DNA of 64,000 bases from Limnomonas spitsbergensis (taxonomy: Eukaryota > Chlorophyta > Chlorophyceae > Chlamydomonadales). This document shows positions 29,801-42,329 of the stretch, in pieces. Made by a program: the position numbers and the translations under genes. The DNA is taken from assembly GCA_037349105.1 (NCBI GenBank), contig JAYJMM010000071.1, positions 1,360,750-1,424,749 on the forward strand, given 5' to 3'. The notes beneath the pieces were generated by a model, which was given only the letters and a program-made list of their open reading frames with translations, searched no databases and had not been told where the DNA came from. Within the stretch, counting starts at the first letter, position 1; each line of letters starts with the position of its first letter.

Positions 29801-31944
29801 CCAGGTTTAGGGTTAACCATCTGGCTGCTGTTTCTGATTCCAGGTTTTAGGTTTAAGCATCTGGCCGATGTTTCTGCTTCCAGGTTTAGGGTTAAGCATC
29901 TGGCTGCTGTTTCTGCTTCCAGGTTTTAGGGTTAAGTATCTGGCCGCTGTTTGTGCTTCCAGGTTTTAGGGTTACGTATCTGGCCGCTGTTTCTGCTTCC
30001 AGGTTTTAGGGTCAAGCATCTGGCTGTTGTTTCTGCTTCCAGGTTTAGGGTTAACCATCTGGCTGCTGTTTCTGATTCCAGGTTTTAGGTTTAAGCATCT
30101 GGCCGATGTTTCTGCTTGCAGGTTTAGGGTTAAGCATCTGGCTGCTGTTTCTGCTTCCAGGTTTTAGGGTTAAGTATCTGGCCGCTGTTTGTGCTTCCAG
30201 GTTTTGAGTTACGTATCTGGCCGCTGTTTCTGCATCCAGGTTTTAGGGTTAAGTATCTGGCCGCTGTTTGTGCTTCCAGGTTGTAGGGTTACGTATCTGG
30301 CCGCTGTTTCTGCTCCCAGGTTTAAGGGTTAAGCATCTGGCCGCTGTTTCTGCTTCCAGTCTTAGGGTTAAGCATCTGGCCGCTGTTTGTGCTTCCAGGT
30401 TTTAGGGTTAAGCATCTGGCCGCTGTTTCTGCTACCAGGTTTTAGGGTTAAGCATCTGGCTGCTGTTTCTGCTTGCAGGTTTAGGGTTAACCATCTGGCT
30501 GCTGTTTCTGCTTCCAGGTTTAAGGGTTAAGTATCTGGCCGCTGTTTCTGCTTCCAGGTTTTAGGGTTATGTATCTGACCGCTGTTTCTGCTTCCAGGTT
30601 TTAGGGTAAAGTATCTGGCCGCTGTTTGTGCTTCCAGGTTTTAGGGTTAAGTATCTGGCCGCTGTTTCTGCTTCCAGTTTTAGGGTTAAGTATCTGGCCG
30701 ATGTTTCAGCTTCCAGGTTATAGGGTTAAGCATCTGGCTGTTGTTTCTGCTTCCAGGTTTAGGGTTAAGCATCTGGCTGCTGTTTCTGCTTCCAGGTTTT
30801 AGGGGTAAGCATCTGGCTGCTGTGTCTGCTTCCAGGTTTTAGGGTTAAGCATCTGGCTGCTGTTTCTGCTTCCAGGTTTTAGGGTTAAGCATCTGGCTGT
30901 TGTTTCTGCTTCCAGGTTTAGGGTTAACCATCTGGCTGCTGTTTCTGATTCCAGGTTTTAGGTTTAAGCATCTGGCCGATGTTTCTGCTTGCAGGTTTAG
31001 GGTTCAGCATCTGGCTGCTGTTTCTGCTTCCAGGTTTTAGGGTTAAGTATCTGGCCGCTGTTTGTGCTTCCAGGTTTTAGGGTTACGTATCTGGCCGCTG
31101 TTTGTGCTTCCAGGTTTTAGGGTTACGTATCTGGCCGCTGTTTCTGCTTCCAGGTTTTAGGGTTAAGCATCTGGCTGCTGTTTCTGCTTCCAGGTTTTAG
31201 GTTTAAGCATCTGGCCGATGTTTCTGCTTGCAGGTTTAGGGTTAAGCATCTGGCTGCTGTTTCTGCTTCCAGGTTTTAGGTTAAGCATCTGGCTGTTGTT
31301 TCTGCTTCCAGGTTTAGGGTTAACCATCTGGCTGCTGTTTCTGATTCCAGGTTTTAGGTTTAAGCATCTGGCCGATGTTTCTGCTTGCAGGTTTAGGGTT
31401 CAGCATCTGGCTGCTGTTTCTGCTTCCAGGTTTTAGGGTTAAGTATCTGGCCGCTGTTTGTGCTTCCAGGTTTTAGGGTTACGTATCTGGCCGCTGTTTG
31501 TGCTTCCAGGTTTTAGGGTTACGTATCTGGCCGCTGTTTCTGCTTCCAGGTTTTAGGGTTAAGCATCTGGCTGCTGTTTCTGCTTCCAGGTTTTAGGTTT
31601 AAGCATCTGGCCGATGTTTCTGCTTGCAGGTTTAGGGTTAAGCATCTGGCTGCTGTTTCTGCTTCCAGGTTTTAGGTTAAGCATCTGGCTGTTGTTTCTG
31701 CTTCCAGGTTTAGGGTTAACCATCTGGCTGCTGTTTCTGATTCCAGGTTTTAGGTTTAAGCATCTGGCCGATGTTTCTGCTTCCAGGTTTAGGGTTAAGC
31801 ATCTGGCTGCTGTTTCTGCTTCCAGGTTTTAGGGTTACGTATCTGGCCGCTGTTTGTGCTTCCAGGTTTTAGGGTTACGTATCTGGCCGCTGTTTGTGCT
31901 TCCAGGTTTTAGGGTTAAGTATCTGGCCGCTGTTTGTGCTTCCA

Positions 31945-32152
31945 GGGTTTGGGATTTAGGATCTGGCCGGTACCGTACTGCTGATCCCTGGTTTAGGTTG
32001 AATGGTTTAGGATCTGGTTTTTGCTGTCCAGTGTAAGTTTGCCAATGGCCCGGGCAGAGCCAGCCGCCAGCTGATCTCGCCGCTGTCTCTGCATCTAGGA
32101 TGAAGAGTTAAGAATTTACAGTCTGGCCTCTGCATCTATTTTCCGGTTCAGG
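31945..32152. repeat. 208-bp interspersed segment, copy 3
   Basis: Carries GCAGAGCC / CATCTAGG like copies 2 and 4. It is offset exactly 5316 bp from copy 2 and 1912 bp from copy 4. Confidence 0.9.
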
Positions 32153-33856
32153 TTTTAGGGTTAAGCATCTGGCTGCTGTGTCTGCTTCCAGGTTTTAGGG
32201 TTAAGCATCTGGCTGCTGTTTCTGCTTCCAGGTTTTAGGGTCAAGCATCTGGCTGTTGTTTCTGCTTCCAGGTTTAGGGTTAACCATCTGGCAGCTGTTT
32301 CTGATTCCAGGTTTTAGGTTTAAGCATCTGGCCGATGTTTCTGCTTGCAGGTTTAGGGTTAAGCATCTGGCTGCTGTTTCTGCTTCCAGGTTTTAGGGTT
32401 AAGTATCTGGCCGCTGTTTGTGCTTCCAGGTTTTAGGTTTACGTATCTGGCCGCTGTTTCTGCATCCAGGTTTTAGGGTTAAGTATCTGGCCGCTGTTTG
32501 TGCTTCCAGGTTTTAGGGATACGTATCTGGCCGCTGTTTCTGCTCCCAGGTTTAAGGGTTAAGCATCTGGCCGCTGTTTCTGCTTCCAGTCTTAGGTTTA
32601 AGCATCTGGTCGCTGTTTGTGCTTCCAGGTTTTAGGGTTACGAATCTGGCCGCTGTTTCTGCTCCCAGGTTTAAGGGTTAAGCATCTGGCCGCTGTTTCT
32701 GCTTCCAGTCTTAGGGTTAAGCATCTGGCCGCTGTTTGTGCTTCCAGGTGTTAGGGTTAAGCATCTGGCCGCTGTTTCTGCTACCAGGTTTTAGGGTTAA
32801 GCATCTGGCTGCTGTTTCTGCTTGCAGGTTTAGGGTTAAGCATCTGGCTGCTGTTTCTGCTTCCAGGTTTAAGGGTTAAGTATCTGGCCGCTGTTTCTGC
32901 TTCCAGGTTTTAGGGTTATGTATCTGGCCGCTGTTTCTGCTTCCAGGTTTTAGGGTAAAGTATCTGGCCGCTGTTTGTGCTTCCAGGTTTTAGGGTTAAG
33001 TATCTGGCCGCTGTTTCTGCTCCCAGGTTTAAGGGTTAAGCATCTGGCCGCTGTTTCTGCTTCCAGTCTTAGGGTTAAGCATCTGGCCGCTGTTTGTGCT
33101 TCCAGGTTTTAGGTTTAAGCATCTGGCCGATGTTTCTGCTTGCAGGTTTAGGGTTAAGCATCTGGCTGCTGTTTCTGCTTCCAGGTTTTAGGTTAAGCAT
33201 CTGGCTGTTGTTTCTGCTTCCAGGTTTAGGGTTAACCATCTGGCTGCTGTTTCTGATTCCAGGTTTTAGGTTTAAGCATCTGGCCGATGTTTCTGCTTGC
33301 AGGTTTAGGGTTCAGCATCTGGCTGCTGTTTCTGCTTCCAGGTTTTAGGGTTAAGTATCTGGCCGCTGTTTGTGCTTCCAGGTTTTAGGGTTACGTATCT
33401 GGCCGCTGTTTGTGCTTCCAGGTTTTAGGGTTACGTATCTGGCCGCTGTTTCTGCTTCCAGGTTTTAGGGTTAAGCATCTGGCTGCTGTTTCTGCTTCCA
33501 GGTTTTAGGTTTAAGCATCTGGCCGATGTTTCTGCTTGCAGGTTTAGGGTTAAGCATCTGGCTGCTGTTTCTGCTTCCAGGTTTTAGGTTAAGCATCTGG
33601 CTGTTGTTTCTGCTTCCAGGTTTAGGGTTAACCATCTGGCTGCTGTTTCTGATTCCAGGTTTTAGGTTTAAGCATCTGGCCGATGTTTCTGCTTCCAGGT
33701 TTAGGGTTAAGCATCTGGCTGCTGTTTCTGCTTCCAGGTTTTAGGGTTACGTATCTGGCCGCTGTTTGTGCTTCCAGGTTTTAGGGTTACGTATCTGGCC
33801 GCTGTTTGTGCTTCCAGGTTTTAGGGTTAAGTATCTGGCCGCTGTTTGTGCTTCCA

Positions 33857-34064
33857 GGGTTTGGGATTTAGGATCTGGCCGGTACCGTACTGCTGATCCC
33901 TGGTTTAGGTTGAATGGTTTAGGATCTGGTTTTTGCTGTCCAGTGTAAGTTTGCCAATGGCCCGGGCAGAGCCAGCCGCCAGCTGATCTCGCCGCTGTCT
34001 CTGCATCTAGGATGAAGAGTTAAGAATTTACAGTCTGGCCTCTGCATCTATTTTCCGGTTCAGG
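33857..34064. repeat. 208-bp interspersed segment, copy 4
   Basis: Carries GCAGAGCC / CATCTAGG, consistent with arising from copy 3 by the 1912-bp duplication. Confidence 0.9.
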
Positions 34065-34139
34065 TTTTAGGGTTAAGCATCTGGCTGCTGTGTCTGCTTC
34101 CAGGTTTTAGGGTTAAGCATCTGGCTGCTGTTTCTGCTT

Positions 34140-35890
34140 CCAGGTTTTAGGGTCAAGCATCTGGCTGTTGTTTCTGCTTCCAGGTTTAGGGTTAACCATC
34201 TGGCAGCTGTTTCTGATTCCAGGTTTTAGGTTTAAGCATCTGGCCGATGTTTCTGCTTGCAGGTTTAGGGTTAAGCATCTGGCTGCTGTTTCTGCTTCCA
34301 GGTTTTAGGGTTAAGTATCTGGCCGCTGTTTGTGCTTCCAGGTTTTAGGTTTACGTATCTGGCCGCTGTTTCTGCATCCAGGTTTTAGGGTTAAGTATCT
34401 GGCCGCTGTTTGTGCTTCCAGGTTTTAGGGATACGTATCTGGCCGCTGTTTCTGCTCCCAGGTTTAAGGGTTAAGCATCTGGCCGCTGTTTCTGCTTCCA
34501 GTCTTAGGTTTAAGCATCTGGTCGCTGTTTGTGCTTCCAGGTTTTAGGGTTACGAATCTGGCCGCTGTTTCTGCTCCCAGGTTTAAGGGTTAAGCATCTG
34601 GCCGCTGTTTCTGCTTCCAGTCTTAGGGTTAAGCATCTGGCCGCTGTTTGTGCTTCCAGGTGTTAGGGTTAAGCATCTGGCCGCTGTTTCTGCTACCAGG
34701 TTTTAGGGTTAAGCATCTGGCTGCTGTTTCTGCTTGCAGGTTTAGGGTTAAGCATCTGGCTGCTGTTTCTGCTTCCAGGTTTAAGGGTTAAGTATCTGGC
34801 CGCTGTTTCTGCTTCCAGGTTTTAGGGTTATGTATCTGGCCGCTGTTTCTGCTTCCAGGTTTTAGGGTAAAGTATCTGGCCGCTGTTTGTGCTTCCAGGT
34901 TTTAGGGTTAAGTATCTGGCCGCTGTTTCTGCTTCCAGTTTTAGGGTTAAGTATCTGGCCGATGTTTCAGCTTCGAGGTTATAGGGTTAAGCATCTGGCT
35001 GTTGTTTCTGCTTCCAGGTTTTAGGGTCAAGCATCTGGCTGTTGTTTCTGCTTCCAGGTTTAGGGTTAACCATCTGGCAGCTGTTTCTGATTCCAGGTTT
35101 TAGGTTTAAGCATCTGGCCGATGTTTCTGCTTGCAGGTTTAGGGTTAAGCATCTGGCTGCTGTTTCTGCTTCCAGGTTTTAGGGTTAAGTATCTGGCCGC
35201 TGTTTGTGCTTCCAGGTTTTAGGTTTACGTATCTGGCCGCTGTTTCTGCATCCAGGTTTTAGGGTTAAGTATCTGGCCGCTGTTTGTGCTTCCAGGTTTT
35301 AGGGATACGTATCTGGCCGCTGTTTCTGCTCCCAGGTTTAAGGGTTAAGCATCTGGCCGCTGTTTCTGCTTCCAGTCTTAGGTTTAAGCATCTGGTCGCT
35401 GTTTGTGCTTCCAGGTTTTAGGGTTACGAATCTGGCCGCTGTTTCTGCTCCCAGGTTTAAGGGTTAAGCATCTGGCCGCTGTTTCTGCTTCCAGTCTTAG
35501 GGTTAAGCATCTGGCCGCTGTTTGTGCTTCCAGGTGTTAGGGTTAAGCATCTGGCCGCTGTTTCTGCTACCAGGTTTTAGGGTTAAGCATCTGGCTGCTG
35601 TTTCTGCTTGCAGGTTTAGGGTTAAGCATCTGGCTGCTGTTTCTGCTTCCAGGTTTAAGGGTTAAGTATCTGGCCGCTGTTTCTGCTTCCAGGTTTTAGG
35701 GTTATGTATCTGGCCGCTGTTTCTGCTTCCAGGTTTTAGGGTAAAGTATCTGGCCGCTGTTTGTGCTTCCAGGTTTTAGGGTTAAGTATCTGGCCGCTGT
35801 TTCTGCTCCCAGGTTTAAGGGTTAAGCATCTGGCCGCTGTTTCTGCTTCCAGTCTTAGGGTTAAGCATCTGGCCGCTGTTTGTGCTTCCA
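34140..35890. repeat. 874-bp tandem duplication in the 40-bp array
   Basis: GGTTTTAGGGTCAAGC at 34143 and 35017 and the rare GGTGTTAGGG at 34659 and 35533 both give 874 bp. The second copy restarts inside what was the end of the 1912-bp unit. Confidence 0.8.
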
Positions 35891-36922
35891 GGTTTTAGGG
35901 TTAAGCATCTGGCCGCTGTTTCTGCTACCAGGTTTAAGGGTTAAGCATCTGGCCGCTGTTTCTGCTTCCAGTCTTAGGGTTAAGCATCTGGCCGCTGTTT
36001 GTGCTTCCAGGTTTTAGGGTTAAGCATCTGGCCGCTGTTTCTGCTACCAGGTTTTAGGGTTAAGCATGTGGCTGCTGTTTCTGCTTGCAGGTTTAGGGTT
36101 AAGCATCTGGCTGCTGTTTCTGCTTCCAGGTTTAAGGGTTAAGTATCTGGCCACTGTTTCTGCTTCCAGGTTTTAGGGTTATGTATCTGGCCGCTGTTTC
36201 TGCTTTTAGGTTTTAGGGTAAAGTATCTGGCCGCTGTTTGTGCTTCCAGGTTTTAGGGTTAAGTATCTGGCCGCTGTTTCTGCTTCCAGTTTTAGGGTTA
36301 AGTATCTGGCCGATGTTTCAGCTTCGAGGTTATAGGGTTAAGCATCTGGCTGTTGTTTCTGCTTCCAGGTTTAGGGTTAAGCATCTGGCTGCTGTTTCTG
36401 CTTCCAGGTTTTAGGGGTAAGCATCTGGCTGCTGTGTCTGCTTCCAGGTTTTAGGGTTAAGCATCTGGCTGCTGTTTCTGCTTCCAGGTTTTAGGTTTAA
36501 GCATCTGGCCGATGTTTCTGCTTGCAGGTTTAGGGTTAAGCATCTGGCTGCTGTTTCTGCTTCCAGGTTTTAGGTTAAGCATCTGGCTGTTGTTTCTGCT
36601 TCCAGGTTTAGGGTTAACCATCTGGCTGCTGTTTCTGATTCCAGGTTTTAGGTTTAAGCATCTGGCCGATGTTTCTGCTTCCAGGTTTAGGGTTAAGCAT
36701 CTGGCTGCTGTTTCTGCTTCCAGGTTTTAGGGTTAAGTATCTGGCCGCTGTTTGTGCTTCCAGGTTTTAGGGTTCCGTATCTGGCTGCTGTTTGTGCTTC
36801 CAGGTTTCAGGGTTACGTATCTGGCTGCTGTTTGTGCTTCCAGGTTTTAGGGTTACGTATCTGGCCGCTGTTTCTGCTTCCAGGTTTTAGGGTTAAGTAT
36901 CTGGCCGCTGTTTGTGCTTCCA

Positions 36923-37130
36923 GGGTTTGGGATTTAGGATCTGGCCGGTACCGTACTGCTGATCCCTGGTTTAGGTTGAATGGTTTAGGATCTGGTTTTT
37001 GCTGTCCAGTGTAAGTTTGCCAATGGCCCGGGCGGAGCCAGCCGCCAGCTGATCTCGCCGCTGTCTCTGCATCCAGGATGAAGAGTTAAGAATTTACAGT
37101 CTGGCCTCTGCATCTATTTTCCGGTTCAGG
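36923..37130. repeat. 208-bp interspersed segment, copy 5
   Basis: Carries GCGGAGCC / CATCCAGG like copies 1, 6 and 7. It lies 2189 bp left of copy 6. Confidence 0.9.
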
Positions 37131-39111
37131 TTTTAGGGTTAAGCATCTGGCTGTTGTGTCTGCTTCCAGGTTTTAGGGTTAAGCATCTGGCTGCTGTTTC
37201 TGCTTCCAGGTTTTAGGGTCAAGCATCTGGCTGTTGTTTCTGCTTCCAGGTTTAGGGTTAACCATCTGGCAGCTGTTTCTGATTCCAGGTTTTAGGTATA
37301 TCTGGCCGATGTTTCTGCTTGCAGGTTTAGGGTTAAGCATCTGGCTGCTGTTTCTGCTTCCAGGTTTTAGGGTTAAGTATCTGGCCGCTGTTTGTGCTTC
37401 CAGGTTTTAGGTTTACGTATCTGGCCGCTGTTTCTGCATCCAGGTTTTAGGGTTAAGTATCTGGCCGCTGTTTGTGCTACCAGGTTTTAGGGATACGTAT
37501 CTGGCCGCTGTTTCTGCTCCCAGGTTTAAGGGTTAAGCATCTGGCCGCTGTTTCTGCTTCCAGTCTTAGGGTTAAGCATCTGGCCGCTGTTTGTGCTTCC
37601 AGGTTTTAGGTTTACGTATCTGGCCGCTGTTTCTGCATCCAGGTTTTAGGGTTAAGTATCTGGCCGCTGTTTGTGCTTCCAGGTTTTAGGATTACGTATC
37701 TGGCTGCTGTTTCTGCTCCCAGGTTTAAGGGTTTAGCATCTGGCCGCTGTTTCTGCTTCCAGTCTTAGGGTTAAGCATCTGGCCGCTGTTTGTGCTTCCA
37801 GGTTTTAGGGTTAAGCATCTGGCCGCTGTTTCATCTACCAGGTTTTAGGGTTAAGCATCTGGCTGCTGTTTCTGCTTGCAGGTTTAGGGTTAAGCATCTG
37901 GCTGCTGTTTCTGCTTCCAGGTTTAAGGGTTAAGTATCTGGCCGCTGTTTCTGCTTCCAGGTTTTAGGGTTATGTATCTGGCCGCTGTTTGTGCTTCCAG
38001 GTTTTAGGGTAAAGTATCTGGCCGCTGTTTGTGCTTCCAGGTTTTAGGGTTAAGTATCTGGCCGCTGTTTCTGCTTCCAGTTTTAGGGTTAAGTATCTGG
38101 CCGATGTTTCAGCTTCCAGGTTATAGGGTTAAGCATCTGGCTGTTGTTTCTGCTTCCAGGTTTAGGGTTAAGCATCTGGCTGCTGTTTCTGCTTCCAGGT
38201 TTTAGGGGTAAGCATCTGGCTGCTGTGTCTGCTTCCAGGTTTTAGGGTTAAGCATCTGGCTGCTGTTTCTGCTTCCAGGTTTTAGGGTTAAGCATCTGGC
38301 TGTTGTTTCTGCTTCCAGGTTTAAGGGTTAAGTATCTGGCCGCTGTTTCTGCTTCCAGGTTTTAGGGTTATATATCTGGCCGCTGTTTCTGCTTCCAGGT
38401 TTTAGGGTAAAGTATCTGGCCGCTGTTTGTGCTTCCAGGTTTTAGGGTTAAGTATCTGGCCGCTGTTTCTGCTTCCAGTTTTAGGGTTAAGTATCTGGCC
38501 GATGTTTCAGCTTCCAGGTTATAGGGTTAAGCATCTGGCTGTTGTTTCTGCTTCCAGGTTTAGGGTTAAGCATCTGGCTGCTGTTTCTGCTTCCAGGTTT
38601 TAGGGGTAAGCATCTGGCTGCTGTGTCTGCTTCCAGGTTTTAGGGTTAAGCATCTGGCTGCTGTTTCTGCTTCCAGGTTTTAGGTTTAAGCATCTGGCCG
38701 ATGTTTCTGCTTGCAGGTTTAGGGTTAAGCATCTGGCTGCTGTTTCTGCTTCCAGGTTTTAGGTTAAGCATCTGGCTGTTGTTTCTGCTTCCAGGTTTAG
38801 GGTTAACCATCTGGCTGCTGTTTCTGATTCCAGGTTTTAGGTTTAAGCATCTGGCCGATGTTTCTGCTTCCAGGTTTAGGGTTAAGCATCTGGCTGCTGT
38901 TTCTGCTTCCAGGTTTTAGGGTTACGTATCTGGCCGCTGTTTGTGCTTCCAGGTTTTAGGGTTCCGTATCTGGCTGCTGTTTGTGCTTCCAGGTTTTAGG
39001 GTTACGTATCTGGCTGCTGTTTGTGCTTCCAGGTTTTAGGGTTACGTATCTGGCCGCTGTTTCTGCTTCCAGGTTTTAGGGTTAAGTATCTGGCCGCTGT
39101 TTGTGCTTCCA

Positions 39112-39319
39112 GGGTTTGGGATTTAGGATCTGGCCGGTACCGTACTGCTGATCCCTGGTTTAGGTTGAATGGTTTAGGATCTGGTTTTTGCTGTCCAGTG
39201 TAAGTTTGCCAATGGCCCGGGCGGAGCCAGCCGCCAGCTGATCTCGCCGCTGTCTCTGCATCCAGGATGAAGAGTTAAGAATTTACAGTCTGGCCTCTGC
39301 ATCTATTTTCCGGTTCAGG
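39112..39319. repeat. 208-bp interspersed segment, copy 6
   Basis: Carries GCGGAGCC / CATCCAGG. It is the partner of copy 5 in the 2189-bp duplication. Confidence 0.9.
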
Positions 39320-39585
39320 TTTTAGGGTTAAGCATCTGGCTGCTGTGTCTGCTTCCAGGTTTTAGGGTTAAGCATCTGGCTGCTGTTTCTGCTTCCAGGT
39401 TTTAGGGTCAAGCATCTGGCTGTTGTTTCTGCTTCCAGGTTTAGGGTTAACCATCTGGCAGCTGTTTCTGATTCCAGGTTTAAGCATCTGGCCGATGTTT
39501 CTGCTTGCAGGTTTAGGGTTAAGCATCTGGCTGCTGTTTCTGCTTCCAGGTTTTAGGGTTAAGTATCTGGCCGCTGTTTGTGCTT

Positions 39586-40695
39586 CCAGAATTTAGGTTT
39601 ACGTATCTGGCCGCTGTTTCTGCATCCAGGTTTTAGGGTTAAGTATCTGGCCGCTGTTTGTGCTACCAGGTTTTAGGGATACGTATCTGGCCGCTGTTTC
39701 TGCTCCCAGGTTTAAGGGTTAAGCATCTGGCCGCTGTTTCTGCTTCCAGTCTTAGGGTTAAGCATCTGGCTGCTGTTTGTGCTTCCAGGTTTTAGGTTTA
39801 CGTATCTGGCCGCTGTTTCTGCATCCAGGTTTTAGGGTTAAGTATCTGGCCGCTGTTTGTGCTTCCAGGTTTTAGGATGACGTATCTGGCCGCTGTTTCT
39901 GCTCCCAGGTTTAAGGGTTAAGCATCTGGCCGCTGTTTCTGCTTCCAGTCTAAGGGTTAAGCATCTGGCCGCTGTTTGTGCTTCCAGGTTTTAGGTTTAA
40001 GCATCTGGCCGCTGTTTCTGCTACCAGGTTTTAGGGTTAAGCATCTGGCTGCTGTTTCTGCTTGCAGGTTTAGGGTTAAGCATCTGGCCGCTGTTTCTGC
40101 TTCCAGGTTTTAGGGTTAAGTATCTGGCCGCTGTTTGTGCTTCCAGAATTTAGGTTTACGTATCTGGCCGCTGTTTCTGCATCCAGGTTTTAGGGTTAAG
40201 TATCTGGCCGCTGTTTGTGCTACCAGGTTTTAGGGATACGTATCTGGCCGCTGTTTCTGCTCCCAGGTTTAAGGGTTAAGCATCTGGCCGCTGTTTCTGC
40301 TTCCAGTCTTAGGGTTAAGCATCTGGCTGCTGTTTGTGCTTCCAGGTTTTAGGTTTACGTATCTGGCCGCTGTTTCTGCATCCAGGTTTTAGGGTTAAGT
40401 ATCTGGCCGCTGTTTGTGCTTCCAGGTTTTAGGATGACGTATCTGGCCGCTGTTTCTGCTCCCAGGTTTAAGGGTTAAGCATCTGGCCGCTGTTTCTGCT
40501 TCCAGTCTAAGGGTTAAGCATCTGGCCGCTGTTTGTGCTTCCAGGTTTTAGGTTTAAGCATCTGGCCGCTGTTTCTGCTACCAGGTTTTAGGGTTAAGCA
40601 TCTGGCTGCTGTTTCTGCTTGCAGGTTTAGGGTTAAGCATCTGGCTGCTGTTTCTGCTTCCAGGTTTAAGGGTTAAGTATCTGGCCGCTGTTTCT
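39586..40695. repeat. 557-bp tandem duplication in the 40-bp array
   Basis: The unusual CCAGAATTTAGG unit at 39586 recurs at 40143, and AGGATGACG units follow at matching positions, giving a 557-bp offset. Confidence 0.8.
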
Positions 40696-41894
40696 GCTTC
40701 CAGGTTTTAGGGTTATGTATCTGGCCGCTGTTTGTGCTTCCAGGTTTTAGGGTAAAGTATCTGGCCGCTGTTTGTGCTTCCAGGTTTTAGGGTTAAGTAT
40801 CTGGCCGCTGTTTCTGCTTCCAGTTTTAGGGTTAAGTATCTGGCCGATGTTTCAGCTTCCAGGTTATAGGGTTAAGCATCTGGCTGTTGTTTCTGCTTCC
40901 AGGTTTAGGGTTAAGCATCTGGCTGCTGTTTCTGATTCCAGGTTTTAGGGGTAAGCATCTGGCTGCTGTGTCTGCTTCCAGGTTTTAGGGTTAAGCATCT
41001 GGCTGCTGTTTCTGCTTCCAGGTTTTAGGGTTAAGCATCTGGCTGTTGTTTCTGCTTCCAGGTTTAGGGTTAACCATCTGGCTGCTGTTTCTGATTCCAG
41101 GTTTTAGGTTTAAGCATCTGGCCGATGTTTCTGCCTGCAGGTTTAGGGTTCAGCATCTGGCTGCTGTTTCTGCTTCCAGGTTTTAGGGTTAAGTATCTGG
41201 CTGCTGTTTGTGCTTCCAGGTTTTAGGGTTACGTATCTGGCCGCTGTTTGTGCTTCCAGGTTTTAGGGTTACGTATCTGGCCGCTGTTTGTGCGTCCAGG
41301 TTTTAGGGTTACGTATCTGGCCGCTGTTTCTGCTTCCAGGTTTTAGGGTTAAGCATCTGGCCGCTGTTTCTGCTTCCAGGATTTAGGGTTAAGCATCTGG
41401 CTGCTGTTTGTGCTTCCAGGTTTTAGGGTTAAGCATCTGGCCGCTGTTTGTGCTTCCAGGTTTTAGGGTTAAGCATCTGGCTGTTGTTTCTGCTTCCAGT
41501 TTTAGGGTTGAGCATCTGGCTGCTGTTTCTGCTTCCAGGTTTTAGGTTTAACCATCTGGCTGCTGTTTCTGATTCCAGGTTTTAGGTTTAAGCATCTGGC
41601 CGATGTTTCTGCTTGCAGGTTTTAGGTTAAGCATCTGGCTGTTGTTTCTGCTTCCAGGTTTAGGGTTAACCATCTGGCTGCTGTTTCTGATTCCAGGTTT
41701 TAGGTTTAAGCATCTGGCCGATGTTTCTGCTTCCAGGTTTAGGGTTAAGCATCTGGCTGCTGTTTCTGCTTCCAGGTTTTAGGGTTAAGTATCTGGCCGC
41801 TGTTTGTGCTTCCAGGTTTTAGGGTTATGTATCTGGCCGCTGTTTGTGCTTCCAGGTTTTAGGGTTAAGTATCTGGCCGCTGTTTGTGCTCCCA

Positions 41895-42102
41895 GGGTTT
41901 GGGATTTAGGATCTGGCCGGTACCGTACTGCTGATCCCTGGTTTAGGTTGAATGGTGTAGGATCTGGTTTTTGCTGTCCAGTGTAAGTTTGCCAATGGCC
42001 CGGGCGGAGCCAGCCGCCAGCTGATCTCGCCGCTGTCTCTGCATCCAGGATGAAGAGTTAAGAATTTACAGTCTGGCCTCTGCATCTATTTTCCGGTTCA
42101 GG
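41895..42102. repeat. 208-bp interspersed segment, copy 7
   Basis: Last copy in the window, with private changes (GGTGTAGGATCTGG; preceded by CTCCCAGGG). No further copy is seen in the remaining 22 kb of the array. Confidence 0.9.
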
Positions 42103-42329
42103 TTTTAGGGTTAAGCATCTAACTGCTGTGTCTGCTTCCAGGTTTTAGGGTTAAGCATCTGGCTGCTGTTTCTGCTTCCAGGTTTTAGGGTCAAGCATCT
42201 GGCTGTTGTTTCTGCTTCCAGGTTTAGGTTTAACCATCTGGCTGCTGTTTCTGATTCCAGGTTTTAGGTTTAAGCATCTGGCCGATGTTTCTGCTTGCAG
42301 GTTTAGGGTTAAGCATCTGGCTGCTGTTT

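Larger units (their letters stand above)
21800..32430. repeat. 5316-bp tandem duplication in the 40-bp array
   Basis: Copies about 21.8-27.1 kb and 27.1-32.4 kb. Offsets of 5316 bp hold throughout: TTAGAGTTAC at 21801 and 27117, the GTTACATATC variant near 24210 and 29526, and the CCGGTACC site at 26651 and 31967. Sampled stretches are identical. Matching ends where TTAGAGTTAC at 27117 faces TTAGGTTTAC near 32433. Confidence 0.85.
31180..34930. repeat. 1912-bp tandem duplication in the 40-bp array
   Basis: Copies about 31.18-33.0 kb and 33.1-34.9 kb. CCGGTACC at 31967 and 33879 gives the offset, and the private variants TTAGGGATACG and GGTCGCTG recur at the same spacing. Matching ends near 33010/34925. 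Confidence 0.82.
36490..40070. repeat. 2189-bp duplication in the 40-bp array
   Basis: Copies about 36.49-38.68 kb and 38.68-40.07 kb (partial), aligned on CCGGTACC at 36945 and 39134. Both contain a run of GTTCCGTATC and GTTACGTATC units just before the 208-bp segment. Confidence 0.8.
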
